A stretch of 64,000 nt of DNA, from the NCBI RefSeq assembly GCF_032854445.1, contig NC_088299.1:12393608-12457607 (forward strand), in the 5' to 3' direction. The notes beneath the pieces were generated by a model. That model saw nothing but the letters and a program-made list of their open reading frames with translations. It did no database searches and was not told the origin of the DNA. The position numbers and the translations under genes were made by a program. This document shows positions 11,083-21,443 of this stretch, in pieces (the stretch's first letter is position 1; every line of letters starts with the position of its first letter). Origin of the DNA: Liolophura sinensis. Lineage: Eukaryota > Mollusca > Polyplacophora > Chitonida > Chitonidae.

Positions 11083-14000
11083 TTGTATGTACTGGACTAT
11101 GTTACACGTGATCTTACCGATAACTACATGCGTAATAAACAAAAATTCGAGCTGATATCAAGTGAGTACGATGGTAACCAGGCTAGAACATGTGCTTCTT
11201 TCTTTCTTAAATGTTGTTACGTCATGGATTACCTAAGTCAATATCGTGTGGCAATCGGGACTTGGTATAACTTTGTGTGCTGTAAAAGTAGGGTACACCT
11301 TATCAAACTTATAAACTTGCTGAATGAATTAACAGTGATTTGTAATGCTACTGACTCTTTACTATTTTGTGTTATTATAGGTATTCTTTGTATGTTAAAC
11401 AACTTGAATTACGTTTTAATTGTCATTATCGCATTACTGCTTCGATGCGGAGATATACATAAAAATCCGGGACCACCAAGCTCGCATAACTTAAGATGTT
11501 GTCATTTTAATGCTAGGAGCCTTCTGGCTCAGTCTGATGATCAAATGTCATCATATTCTAAGTTAGACGAAGTCTCAACCGTACTTGTAAATGAACATGA
11601 TTACGATATTATTTGTGTAACAGAAACTTGACTTAGTTCTGCCATACCAGATGAAAGAGTTAATATAGAAGGGTACTACATTATAAGGAAAGACAGAGAT
11701 AGGCATGGTGGGGGTGTTGCCATTTATTGTAAGTCATCATTGAATATCACACGCAGATTAGATCTTGAAAATGAAAATGAAATGCTATGGATTACAATTG
11801 AATTGTTCAATAGAAGTGTATTAGTTGCTGTATGTTACCGCCCTCCTAACCAATAAACGGAATCACGGGATCTTTTTATTGATAACTTTGATTCTACTCT
11901 CACTTCTGTTATATCAGAAAACCCACATGCTTTACTAATATTTGGTGATTTTAACGATCGCTGCACTGACTGGAATAAATACCATGATAAGAGTGAATTA
12001 AAAATGAAACTTTTCGACCTTTTGGCTGGAAAAAATTTATTTCAAATACTGAATGAGCCGACAAGATATACGGAAGATAGTGCTTATTTATTAGATCTAA
12101 TAATCACTGACAATATGAGATATGTAATAGATTACGGAGTGGCTTGTCCCATGGCTAATCTTGACCACTGCACGATCTATTGTAAACTGGATGTTCTGTG
12201 CAATGATAAACCTAAATCTTTTAAAAGACATGTATGGGACCTTAAATGTGCTGATATAGACCGTCTACGTAACTTACTGTCTGTCTCACCCTGGGATATA
12301 TGTGACGTTTTCACTGATATAAATTACAAAGTGTATGCATGGTCAAATCTTTTTCTGTCATGCTGTAAGGAAGCTATCCCAAATAAAGAAATTACCGTGA
12401 GACCTCGCGAAAAGCCCTGGATGACCAATGATGTGCGATATAAGTTACGAATTCGAAATAGATGCTTTAAAAAGTATAAAAGATCTAAAAATGAAAAAGA
12501 TAAATTTCGCTTCTATATAGCCAGAAGGGAGGCCAACACAGCCAAAAGAGAGGCTATTCGTCGCTATGCTACACGTCTAAAAACCAAACTATCTGACCTA
12601 AATCTAGATACCAAGACTTACTGGTCTTCAATGAAATCAATGTTGGGTTCTAAAGCAAAACCTCCAATACCACCACTACTTGTAAATGGTAAAAATGTGT
12701 CCAGTGATATTGATAAGGCCAATGCTTTCTGTGCATTCTTTGCATCACATTCTGACCTTCCATCTCCTGTCCCCGACTTGCCGGACTTCTCCTTCGTTAC
12801 TACAACTCGTTTAAACAGTATACAAATAACTGAAAAGGAAGTCGGTCAGTGTCTCAGTTCGTTAAATACAAAAAAGGCATCAGGTCCGGATGGGATCAGT
12901 AATTTTATGTTGCAGAGTGCAGCAGGAAGTATAGCACCCTCGCTTACTAAACTATTTAACTCTTCATTACAAAACGGCGTCTTTCCGTCCGCGTGGAAAA
13001 GGTGCCGCGTTTGCCCAGTATTTAAAAAAGGTGATCGACATTGTATTTCTAACTACAGACCAGTATGTCTTCAACCATCGATATCCAAAGTATTTGAAAA
13101 AGTCGTCTATAAACATTTATATCAATATCTTACGATAAACAATATTCTTATTCCTCACAATGCAGGATTCAAAAGTGGTGATTCAACTATCTGTCAACTA
13201 ACTAAAATCGTCCATAATATTTATAAAGGTTTAGACAACGGTAATGATATGTGTTTGGTATTCTTGGATGTGAGCAAAGCCTTTGACAAGGTTTGGCACA
13301 CAGGTTTACTATTTAAGTTGAGGCAGATGGGTATTGGAGGAATGTTACTGGCGTGGATAAATGATTACTTATCTGATCGATCAATCTCTTTTTGCCTCAA
13401 CGGTAAAGAATCTAGCTCGAATCCTACGTACTCAGGAGTTCCTCAGGGCTCTGTACTTGGTCCTTTGTTGTTTCTTATCTTCATAAATGATATAAATACT
13501 AATATTGAATGTGACATAAATATATTTGCTGACGACACATCCTTGTTAGAAGAAATTAAAGATTTACCAGTCTCAGAAACTAGACTGAACCGTGACCTTA
13601 GCAAGTTAGCATCGTGGGCAAATCAATGGTGTGTCACATTCAATGCTCTTAAGACAGTTTATTTACTTGTATCATTAAAGGGAAATCCTTCCTATCCCAA
13701 ACTGTATCTTAATGGCACGGAGGTGAAGAGCGTTCAGTCCCACAAACACCTTGGGATCTTTTTACAACACAATGGGAAATAGGACGAACACATTAGAAAC
13801 TTAGTTAATAAATGTAACAAAAAACTGAGTATTCTCAACCGATGTAAGAAATGCCTTACCCGAAAATGTTTGAAAACTCTATACTTCAGTCAAATAAGAT
13901 TTACCATCCTGTTTGACAATTGCGGTATAGTGTTGTCTCAAAAACTTGAAACAATTCAGCAAAGAGCTGCTCTTCTCTGTTCTGGAGGCCTACGTCGGAC

Positions 14001-14754
14001 ATCGTATAGTAAATTATTAAATGAACTAAGATGGGAACCGCTTTATGTGAGACGTAGATCCCACAGAATTCTTCTTTTCCATAAAATTATAAATGGGCTA
14101 TCGCCTCCTTATTTGAAAAAATTACTACCATGCGGAAATGAAGCTGTCGTCAGTACATACAATCTACGAAATAAGCACAACATCCGTCTTCCCAAAGGTC
14201 GTATCCAGTTGTACATGTCGTCATTTATTCCCCAAACAATTAAAGATTGCAATTCAATACCTCTCCACTTTCGTCACGACTCTCTAGAAAAGCTTAAATC
14301 CTATCTTAAACCTAGTTTTGTTGAAAGCATTACTATTTCCGTACTGTACGATTCTTTTGTAACATTTTCCTCGATACTGCATTGTAGGATGCGGATGGGA
14401 CTGAGCGCTCTTCACGCAGACTTATTTACCAATGGCCTTTCAGATGACCAGTCTTGTCATAAATGTAATTACAAATGTGAAAATTCTCATCATTTTCTTA
14501 TTGAATGTCCCGCATATGCCGCTCAAAGGAAGCACATGTTCGACAGGTTTACTAAAACGATTTCTCCAAATGCTCACTTATCTATTTTCCTTCCGCATTG
14601 CTCAAAACATATCTCAAATATTTTACTTTTTGGATCAAATGACCTATCTCTTGAAGACAATAAAACCATATTCTGTTCTGTGCACAAATTCATTCAAGAT
14701 ACTCGAAGATTTATCCATCGTACTCACCAAGTAGTTCAAACAAGCTCCTTTTAA
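11083..14754 (+). pseudogene. LINE polyprotein (endonuclease and reverse transcriptase), three in-frame stops
   Basis: One frame runs 1224 codons with no frameshift but with stops at 11629-11631 (TGA, probably from TGG in 'VTETW'), 11854-11856 (TAA) and 13780-13782 (TAG). The order is: a hydrophobic segment; a 2A-like motif; an AP-endonuclease domain (starting 'HFNARSLL', 'VTET', later 'CYRPPN', 'FGDFN'); a linker with 'REANTAKREAIRRYATRLK'; then reverse transcriptase with 'KKASGPDGI', 'FLDVSKAFDKVWH', 'GVPQGSVLGPLLF' and the catalytic 'FADDTSL' (about 13522-13542). The C-terminal tail has a Cys/His cluster (CHKCNYKCENSHHFLIECP). Family features place it with CR1/jockey-type APE retrotransposons. 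It is inactive as it stands. Confidence 0.93.
11452..11475 (+). other. 2A-like ribosome-skipping motif with His in place of Glu
   Basis: The codons read DIHKNPGP, preceded by a hydrophobic stretch ending LLLRCG. The consensus for 2A and 2A-like peptides is D-V/I-E-x-N-P-G-P; here Glu is His. 2A-like sequences are known at the N-terminus of APE-type non-LTR retrotransposons. Skipping would occur between the final Gly and Pro. Whether the His variant works cannot be told from sequence. Confidence 0.7.
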
Positions 14755-15780
14755 GGTACAAAGTGCTAAGACTGAAACCCATTCCTAAATCTGTTATATA
14801 ATCGGTACTTAATGAAGTATATGAGTGTGTGCAGTATTGGATGCCTATGTGTATTGTAAATATTGTAAATATTTTATTCTTCACTATCAAGTTTTGATTA
14901 TATAAATGTATGATGTATATAAGTTTGAGGAGACCTCCTAGTGACCCATGGGTTGTGGGATATCCTCAGTAAACAAATAAAGAATTAAATAAAATTAAAG
15001 TCATTTTTGCTGCCAGCCTACCGTTTTTGGTGTACAGGTGCATGCTTGGTATCAAAATGATGGAAATTGTCTAAGCTTTGGGCAGCTGTGGGTTTTAATG
15101 ATGAAAGTTTGAAATTCTGGGCCAGAGGACACATGGAGATTGGTGGTGATGAGGCTGCGAGTGACGTCCCCTTGGCGTTGCTGGGCACCCCTCCCAACTG
15201 CCGGCAGAGAAAAGTCCAGACTTTGACGGTCAACCTATGTCAACATTTAATGCCTTCTTTCTCACAGGCTGGGGCAGGTATGCACCAAAGCTTATTGGCC
15301 ACGGAATGTTTGTGGCCGAGCTACAGCGTTAAACGTTAACATTGTCTCATATGGGAAATTAATGGGGATATGTGGCCAGGTAGATTGGCAGATAACTGTG
15401 TATACACATATGTAACATAACTGATGTGTAATTCAGTAGATGCTTTACAACTACGACACATTTACACTCTGTTTAAATGGTGCTGAAAGGGTGTTAAATT
15501 TTCAAAAACACCTTTTTATCCATAAAATGTATGAGCTACTTTCCAGCGTATTCAGATTTTTCTCATTGCTTGTCTACACCTCCTATAATATATCCTAAGT
15601 AGTTTTTCTCATAGCTTGGCTAAAGCTTCTATGTTATGTCCTAAATAGTTTTCCCCTCATAGCTTAATTGTCTAGAGCTCTTATACTGTATCCTAAGTTG
15701 TTTTTCTCATAGCTTGACTAGAGCTCCTGTATTACATCGTAAGTCGTTTTTCTCATAGCTTGGCTAGAGCTCCTATAATA

Positions 15781-17431
15781 CATTGTTGACCATAAAGTTG
15801 GAATAAATTAATTCGACGACTGAATTCGGAGTTATTCTAATTGTACGCGGTATTGAATGCTTGATTATGGCGTAGATATCAGCATAACACCAAATGTTGG
15901 TCTTTTCTACACATATCAGCCTATTGTAATCTTTAATGGATCGATTATAGGCTGTAGAACGGCGTAAAAACAAAAACTGGCATTTCAAGACGAAAGGATT
16001 GAAGGCTTTACTGCAATGTCTCCATATCACAAACATAAAAGTATTTGTTCCCTTCGTATTATAAGTTACAGACAATACAGTTTGTAAGAGAAACAGTCAT
16101 TAATATCTCGTATGACCACCCCTGACACGAATCAATGCGTCAAGACGTCGTTGCATGCTGTCGACCAGATTGTTAATGAATTCAATGGGCAGAACGTTCC
16201 ACTCATTGATCAGAGCCTGTGCCAGTTCTTGCAGATTTTCAGCAATATTGTCACGTGCGTTGATGGCTCGCCCTAACTTGTCCCAGGCATGTTCTATTGG
16301 GTTCATATCAGGGGAACACGATGGCCAAGGTAACTGCTCCACCCCTTGTGCCCGAAGAAATTCTCGTGTTGCAGCGGCCCTGTGTGGTGTAGCGTTGTCG
16401 TCTTGCAAACGAAAATTGTCTCCATAAACCCTTCGTGCGTATGGAAGGCAATAGTTTTCAAGGATATCAATGTACACGACGGCGTTGACGTTTTCGGTCG
16501 GCACCACCAATGGCGTTTTTCCACCATAGTGAATACCGGCCCAAACCATTACTGAACCGCCACCCCCTTGATTGTTTTCTTGCACACAGTTATCTCGAAG
16601 GCTTTCTCCTCGCAAACGACGAACCCTTTGCCTTCCGTCCACAGGTTTCAGGAAGAAGCGACTCTCATCCGTGAAGAGCACATGTCGCCAATGCCCTAAC
16701 TGCAATTGTCTGTGCTCCCTAGCCCAGCGAAGCCTTTGGACTCTATGTTGGGCGGTTAGGCGGGGACATTTGGTCATACGTCTTGCTCGATAACCATGCT
16801 GAAGTAATCTGCGATTCACCGTTGGTCGGGAAACATTGATTCCGTAATGCCTTCGCCACAAACGGCGAAGATGGTTCGCAGACATTTTCCGGTTTGTGCG
16901 AGAGAGATTGAGCAGTCGGCGGTCATCCCGTCTCATAGTCAGTCGTGGTCGTCCTGGAGTTTGACGTGGCCTCAAATGACCCACGTCTCGATGACGTCTG
17001 ATGATTTTGCTGACTGTACTTTGCGATATGCCTACAAAATCGGCAACATCGGACTGTTTGTAGCCTTCTTGATGGAGGGCAATCACTCTCCGGCGTATTG
17101 GCATTGGAGTAGCACGAGGCATAGCCGGAATTCCAGCTACACTACTTTTTGTTCCATGCGAAACCGAGAACTCCGTTATGCGCGAGGTAATTTGACCTCT
17201 CTCTGAATGAAGATCACCGGAGAAGCACCAGGCACAGGGCTTTTTATCACTACCATCAGAGCCTCTTATGTAATTCTCATATTAGCATAGAATAAAACAT
17301 TTTTGTACACGTAGTAGAGAGAGATTATGCAAAAATTCGTGTCGGCTTATATTATTTTTGAGGCGAAAAATAATATTAAACTTCTGGGATTGTGGCTAAA
17401 ATATTTTATTTCAACTTTATGGTCAACAGTG
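15781..17431 (-). mobile_element. Full-length Tc1/mariner transposon (1651 bp)
   Basis: The ends are inverted repeats: left 'CATTGTTGACCATAAAGTTG', right (opposite strand) CACTGTTGACCATAAAGTTG, continuing with one mismatch to AATAAA, about 27 bp in all. Both ends are flanked by TA (15779-15780 and 17432-17433), the target duplication of this superfamily. The transposase gene lies inside on the minus strand and is intact. The close match of the two ends and the open reading frame argue for recent insertion. Confidence 0.95.
16100..17122 (-). CDS. Tc1-like transposase, DD34E, intact
   Basis: 340 residues, the usual length for Tc1 transposases. The N-terminal part (about 1-115) holds two helix-turn-helix units, with 'SDVADFVGISQSTVSKIIRR' in the first and a GRPR-type hook ('TPGRPR', residues 55-60) between them. 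The catalytic domain has Asp152 in 'FTDESRF', Asp242 in 'LQDDNATPH' and Glu277 in 'PDMNPIEHAWD'. There are 34 residues between the second Asp and the Glu, which defines the DD34E (Tc1) clade. It catalyses cut-and-paste excision and insertion at TA. No stop or frameshift is present, so it could encode active enzyme. The ATG is the first in frame and lies about 300 bp inside the terminal repeat. Confidence 0.96.
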   Translation of the reverse strand: MPRATPMPIRRRVIALHQEGYKQSDVADFVGISQSTVSKIIRRHRDVGHLRPRQTPGRPRLTMRRDDRRLLNLSRTNRKMSANHLRRLWRRHYGINVSRPTVNRRLLQHGYRARRMTKCPRLTAQHRVQRLRWAREHRQLQLGHWRHVLFTDESRFFLKPVDGRQRVRRLRGESLRDNCVQENNQGGGGSVMVWAGIHYGGKTPLVVPTENVNAVVYIDILENYCLPYARRVYGDNFRLQDDNATPHRAAATREFLRAQGVEQLPWPSCSPDMNPIEHAWDKLGRAINARDNIAENLQELAQALINEWNVLPIEFINNLVDSMQRRLDALIRVRGGHTRY

Positions 17432-18014
17432 TATATCCTAAGTAGTTTTTCTCATAGCTTGACTAAAGGTCCTATACTGTACCCTAAGTTATTTTTCTCA
17501 TAGCTTAGCTAGAGTTCTTATAATATATCCTAAGTAGTTTTTCTCATAGCTTGGCTAGATCTCCTATATCATATATTTATCCTAAGTTGTTTTTCTCATA
17601 AGTTGGCTAGATCTGCTACATTATATATATATATCCTAAGTTGTTTTTCTAATAGCTTGGCTAGAGTTCCTATAATATATCCTAAGTAGTTTTTCTCATA
17701 GCTTGGCTAGAGTTCCTATAATATATCCTAAGTAGTTTTTCTCATAACTTGGCTAGATCTCCTACATTATATATATATCCTAAGTTGTTTTTCTCATAGC
17801 TTGGCTAGAGTTCCTATAATATATCCTAAGTAGTTTTTCTCATAGCTTGGCTAGATCTCCTACATTATATATCTATATCCTAAGTAGTTTTTCTCATAGC
17901 TTGGCTAGATCTCCTACATTATATATCTATATCCTGAGTTGTTTTTCTCATAGCTTGGCTAGAGCTCCTATACTATATCCTAAATTGTTTTTCTCATAGC
18001 TTGCCGAGAAGATC

Positions 18015-18130
18015 ATTTAATTATTTATTTGACTGAGGTTTTACGCCGTATTCACTACGTATATTTCACTCATAGGTCCCTGGGTCGTTCCACTGTGCTG
18101 GCCTGCTAACCCCACAGCCACAGAGGTATT
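18015..18130 (-). mobile_element. SINE-A fragment
   Basis: Reads 'TTATTTATTTGACTGAGGTT', TTACGCCGTATTCA..ATATTTCACTCATA, then jumps to the tRNA-like head 'TGCTGGCCTGCTAACC..ACAGAGG'. The middle of the element is missing. Confidence 0.65.
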
Positions 18131-19146
18131 TGACCGTGGCCTTGTCCTTGACTGGCATGCAATGTTCCATTTTAAAAAAATCTTTCGCGAAAATTTCACC
18201 CGTATGTATGAAAGGTACAAACATATGTAATCATTGCAGACACACTAAAGTAAGCACTCGTGGTCAACAATAGCGCCAGTATTGTGCACAACGGGGCATT
18301 GATCAATGAGGAAGGATTGTATAATTCAGATCATGTGTTCCTGAGCTGCGATTTTGAGTTAGCAGGTGCGCCAAGTACATGTGGTTTCTATGGACATTAG
18401 TGCAATCGAAGAATTGTAATATTCGACCTAAAACAAAAATGACAGAAGACAATCAGTCAATAAATCAGTCAAATACATGTACATGTATAAAGACAGACAG
18501 CCACAACCCGCGCCTTGTCAGAATGGCTCGAAGCTAACAAACGCTTCCGAAACTCCGCGGTGTTAGTAGGAAAAGTAAGGTCAAAGGGGTATAGTTTATT
18601 TATGCGTCGGTGTCAGAAGTCGAATATTCCCTGTCATAAACATCGTTGGAAAGTAAGGAGACGAAACGTTCACCTATTTCTTTATTATTTCCAAAATATA
18701 TGTTGTGTAAAACTCCTAGCGGAAACAGCAGGGTGTATATACGCCTCCTTGTACCTCTTTACGTCTTCATATGCATCCATATGTTTAAAATTTAAAAAAG
18801 TTCTGCATGTTCTTGTCCTTTCCATTGTCAAATAAGACAATGCTGTATACTTAGAAAGGATTTAATTAGTGTGTAGTCTTGATATGATCTGTGTACTCTA
18901 TGTGTTCTGGGGATTATTTTCGTGGGCTGGCTGTTGTGCTGTGTGAAATAGGGACAAAGATACAGTCAAATACAAATATGCACATTTTCTGACAAATGTC
19001 ATATCAGGGCATCTTCACTAACAATTAAATAAGTAAATATATCAAATGTTACACGCCTCAGGCTAATTATGCAATACTGTCACTCTTTATGGAAAGACGA
19101 ATACACAATTTTAAGACAATTACAGGTTGTGTAGCGCCCCGCACAG

Positions 19147-19412
19147 CTGCACCTGATTTATTTGTTTTGTTGATTGGTGTTTTACGCCGTACTCAAGAAT
19201 ATTTCACTTATACGACAGCCTTATGGTGGGTGGAAATCGGGCAGAGCCCGGGGAAAACCCCCCACCATCCGAAGGTTGCTGGCAGATCTTCCCACGTACT
19301 GCCGGAGGGGAAGCCAGCATGAGCTGGACTTGAACTCACAATGACCGCATTGGTGAGAGGCTCCCGGATCATTACGCTGCGCTAGCGCGTTAACCAACTG
19401 AGCCACGAAGGA
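19147..19412 (-). mobile_element. SINE-A, near full-length
   Basis: On the minus strand the element begins with a tRNA-like head (GTGGCTCAGTTGGTTAACG, an A-box; TGTGAGTTCAAGTCC, a B-box), followed by the conserved body (CCCGGGCTCTGCCC, CCCACCATAAGG) and the 3' tail TACGGCGTAAAACACCAATC. It is transcribed by Pol III and mobilised by a LINE, as is known for tRNA-derived SINEs. Confidence 0.9.
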
Positions 19413-19548
19413 CCACCGTATGCCCGGATGTTCTTCGGTTTCCTCTGGACTCTGCCCGGTTTCCTCCCACCATAATGCTGGCTGTCGTCCCATCAGTGAA
19501 ATATTCTTGAGTGCGGCGTAAAATACCAATCAATTAAATAAATTAATA
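19413..19548 (+). mobile_element. SINE-A, 3' half, inverted against its neighbour
   Basis: Contains 'TCTGCCCGGTTTCCTCCCAC', ATAATGCTGGCTGTCGTC, AATATTCTTGAGTGCGGCG and an AATTAAATAAATTAAT tail. It abuts the preceding copy in the opposite orientation, so the pair could form a long hairpin. Confidence 0.85.
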
Positions 19549-20959
19549 TATAGGTCGCAATTTTTAATGTAAAACACAAAAATGCTCCTTATTTGGAATT
19601 TACAAATTTCCTCATTGAAAGCATAGATTAAAACATGGTTGATTGTTTACATTTATTCTCCAAGACACCATCGCCATGTTATTCGGTATGAATATTATTC
19701 ACACGGACATATTTTTTAGGATGGGGCATAGTTTATTATATGCGTAGAAAACGTCAGTAGATACGACAGATCACGTGGTGTGAGCGCGGCTTTACAGAAT
19801 AAGTACGCTGGGAGGTAGGGAGTGTTTATCGTGTTGGCGTATATATTTTATGCAACTGCAGCACTCGACAAGTTGCGTTGCCTGATTTCGGATTTTTATG
19901 AGGCTGTACACAGCTTGACCTTGACGTAAGCACCAGTCCGTTACATTTTATTGGAAGTTCGCGTTCTCGCATTGCTTTCTTCTGCATTATTTGACATCTG
20001 GCACCAGCAACTGAAGTACATGCCGATATTTAGATTCGATCGAATACACCAAGAGTCCTAATTCGTCTAAAGTGTTGGATCGCCGCGGCTGATTGGGTGA
20101 TCATGGCTAATAAGGTCGCAAGGTCAATTCCAGCTGGCGGAATTTGTCGGGAGGTTTGTCACGAATCTAGCGAAGAATGGTGATTTACTTTGAGCACTCT
20201 CTCCCACCCCCACCCCTCCACTCCCGACACTCGTAAACCTCACTTCCGTGGTATGACGGAAGTACTTGAGTTAGCCGTTAAACTCTGGCTAAATATTTCC
20301 ATATAATGCAAGATACACATGCAAATGATTTCAGTATTTTAACAATGGTATAATAATACAATAGAAAAAAGAAGGTACTTATTATGAATATACAGTCAAA
20401 GTCAAAGTTGTAGTAAACGGCGACCCTGAACAATACCTCATATAAAGCATGCACCGGATTTTCAGTACAGTTGCCATTCTCACTCAGGTGAATCACAACA
20501 GGGACTTTTGCTTGGTGAACTCCGCGCATAAGGTTAATGCCTCGCTATTAACTCGAAAAATATAGCCACAGGTCATATGCAAGTCATAAGGTGAGAAATC
20601 TACAATCAGGTCTGCGCTGTCAGTAATCCAACAGCCTCGTTAAACTGAAGTGCAAGGCCTTTCCATAACCTTTATAGTATGTGTGACCTTGGCCTTTAAA
20701 GTGGGGCTTAATATGTTAATAGAAAACATGGCGACACCTTGGAAGATTATACAAACAGGGCAAATTATGTGCCTGGCCTGATCATCGTTCTCTTTTCCTA
20801 TATTAAAACTAAATGAGTATTTGTCACCTGAATGTTTATAATATCGACATACTAGGTCATTTCTGTATTCTAAAATTTTCAGCATTTTTTTTAGATATTT
20901 CTTTAAAGAGAAAAATACACTTGGTGAATATCTGGGACCACCTCTTGGTACATACTAGT
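19549..20959. other. Intergenic stretch without supported gene
   Basis: A pyrimidine-rich CCCACCCCCACCCCTCCA run lies near 20205-20222. No exon with matching splice signals or recognisable protein was found. Confidence 0.4.
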
Positions 20960-21400
20960 GTTGTCTCTGCATAACAGCGTTCTAAATGAGGATGTAACAA
21001 TTGCTTAATAAATATATTTGCACGAAAATGTGGTCCTTTCAGCTAACAGATGTGTTAGGATCTGGGTTTGATCATATTTATACTTTTAATATAATATTAT
21101 TATATTCAGATTGAAAGCATGTGTTTGAATATAAAGAACAAATGTACATGCACATAAATTTCATACACATGCGTCACATCCATGTTTAGAATATTAGTAA
21201 ACATTGACGATATATACTAAGAGGTTGTCCCAAATACAAATTATACAAAATATGTTCGAATACCCCTTTCTCCTAAAAAAAAATCTAAAAGAGAAAATTA
21301 TTAAAGACTATACATGCAAATAAGTTTTCAGTTTCTTTCACATCATGATTTTGTCATCATTTTTATGTTTTCTTCTCCTTTAAAAGATTCATTTTGAGAG
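20960..21400 (+). mobile_element. Foldback repeat family F1, copy 1 (partial)
   Basis: From 'TGTGGTCCTTTCAGCTAACA' through 'AAAGCATGTGTTTGAATATA' and 'GAATACCCCTTTCTCC' to 'TATGTTTTCTTCTCCTTTAA', this matches the reverse complement of 28806-29260. It lies just downstream of the last phytochelatin synthase exon. Confidence 0.7.
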
Positions 21401-21443
21401 TTCACACGTGTCACCCACTGACAGCGTATTTTGATGCTCATTT

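Larger units (their letters stand above)
10983..14995 (+). mobile_element. CR1/jockey-like LINE, nearly full-length, inserted in MITE-A
   Basis: The element is bounded by an 8-bp direct repeat TAAAGTCA (10975-10982 and 14996-15003), which is the target-site duplication. The empty site can be read from the second MITE copy at about 31895 ('GGGTATAAAGTCTTTTTTTG'). It has about 100 bp of leader, a single long reading frame (11083-14754), and a short 3' tail ending in AATAAAGAATTAAATAAAAT, without a long poly(A). No separate ORF1 was found, so the 5' end may be truncated or the element may be a one-ORF type. Confidence 0.9.
10908..15376. mobile_element. MITE-A copy 1, split by a LINE insertion
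   Basis: The left part (10908-10982) and right part (about 15004-15376) match, in order, an uninterrupted element at 31829-32278. Together they make about 450 bp. The ends are inverted repeats: left 'GACACAAACCCCCATTACAA', right reading outward GCCACATATCCCCATTAAT on the opposite strand. There is no coding capacity. A target-site duplication is not clear for this copy. Confidence 0.8.
15560..18003. repeat. 46-48-bp minisatellite, interrupted by a Tc1/mariner element
   Basis: The unit includes TATCCTAAGTAGTTTTTCTC and ATAGCTTGGCTAGAGCTCC with a variable TATATA linker. About 4-5 copies lie at 15560-15780 and about 12 at 17432-18003. The element at 15781-17431 splits the array. Copies with TAGATCTCCTACATTATATA alternate with 'TAGAGTTCCTATAATATA' copies on the right side, which shows local block duplication. 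Confidence 0.9.

Noticed and set aside
15067-15339. 90-codon plus-strand ORF, with a similar ORF at 32010-32234
   Set aside because: Both lie inside copies of MITE-A. The shared translation comes from shared repeat DNA, and the second copy is shortened by a frame change.
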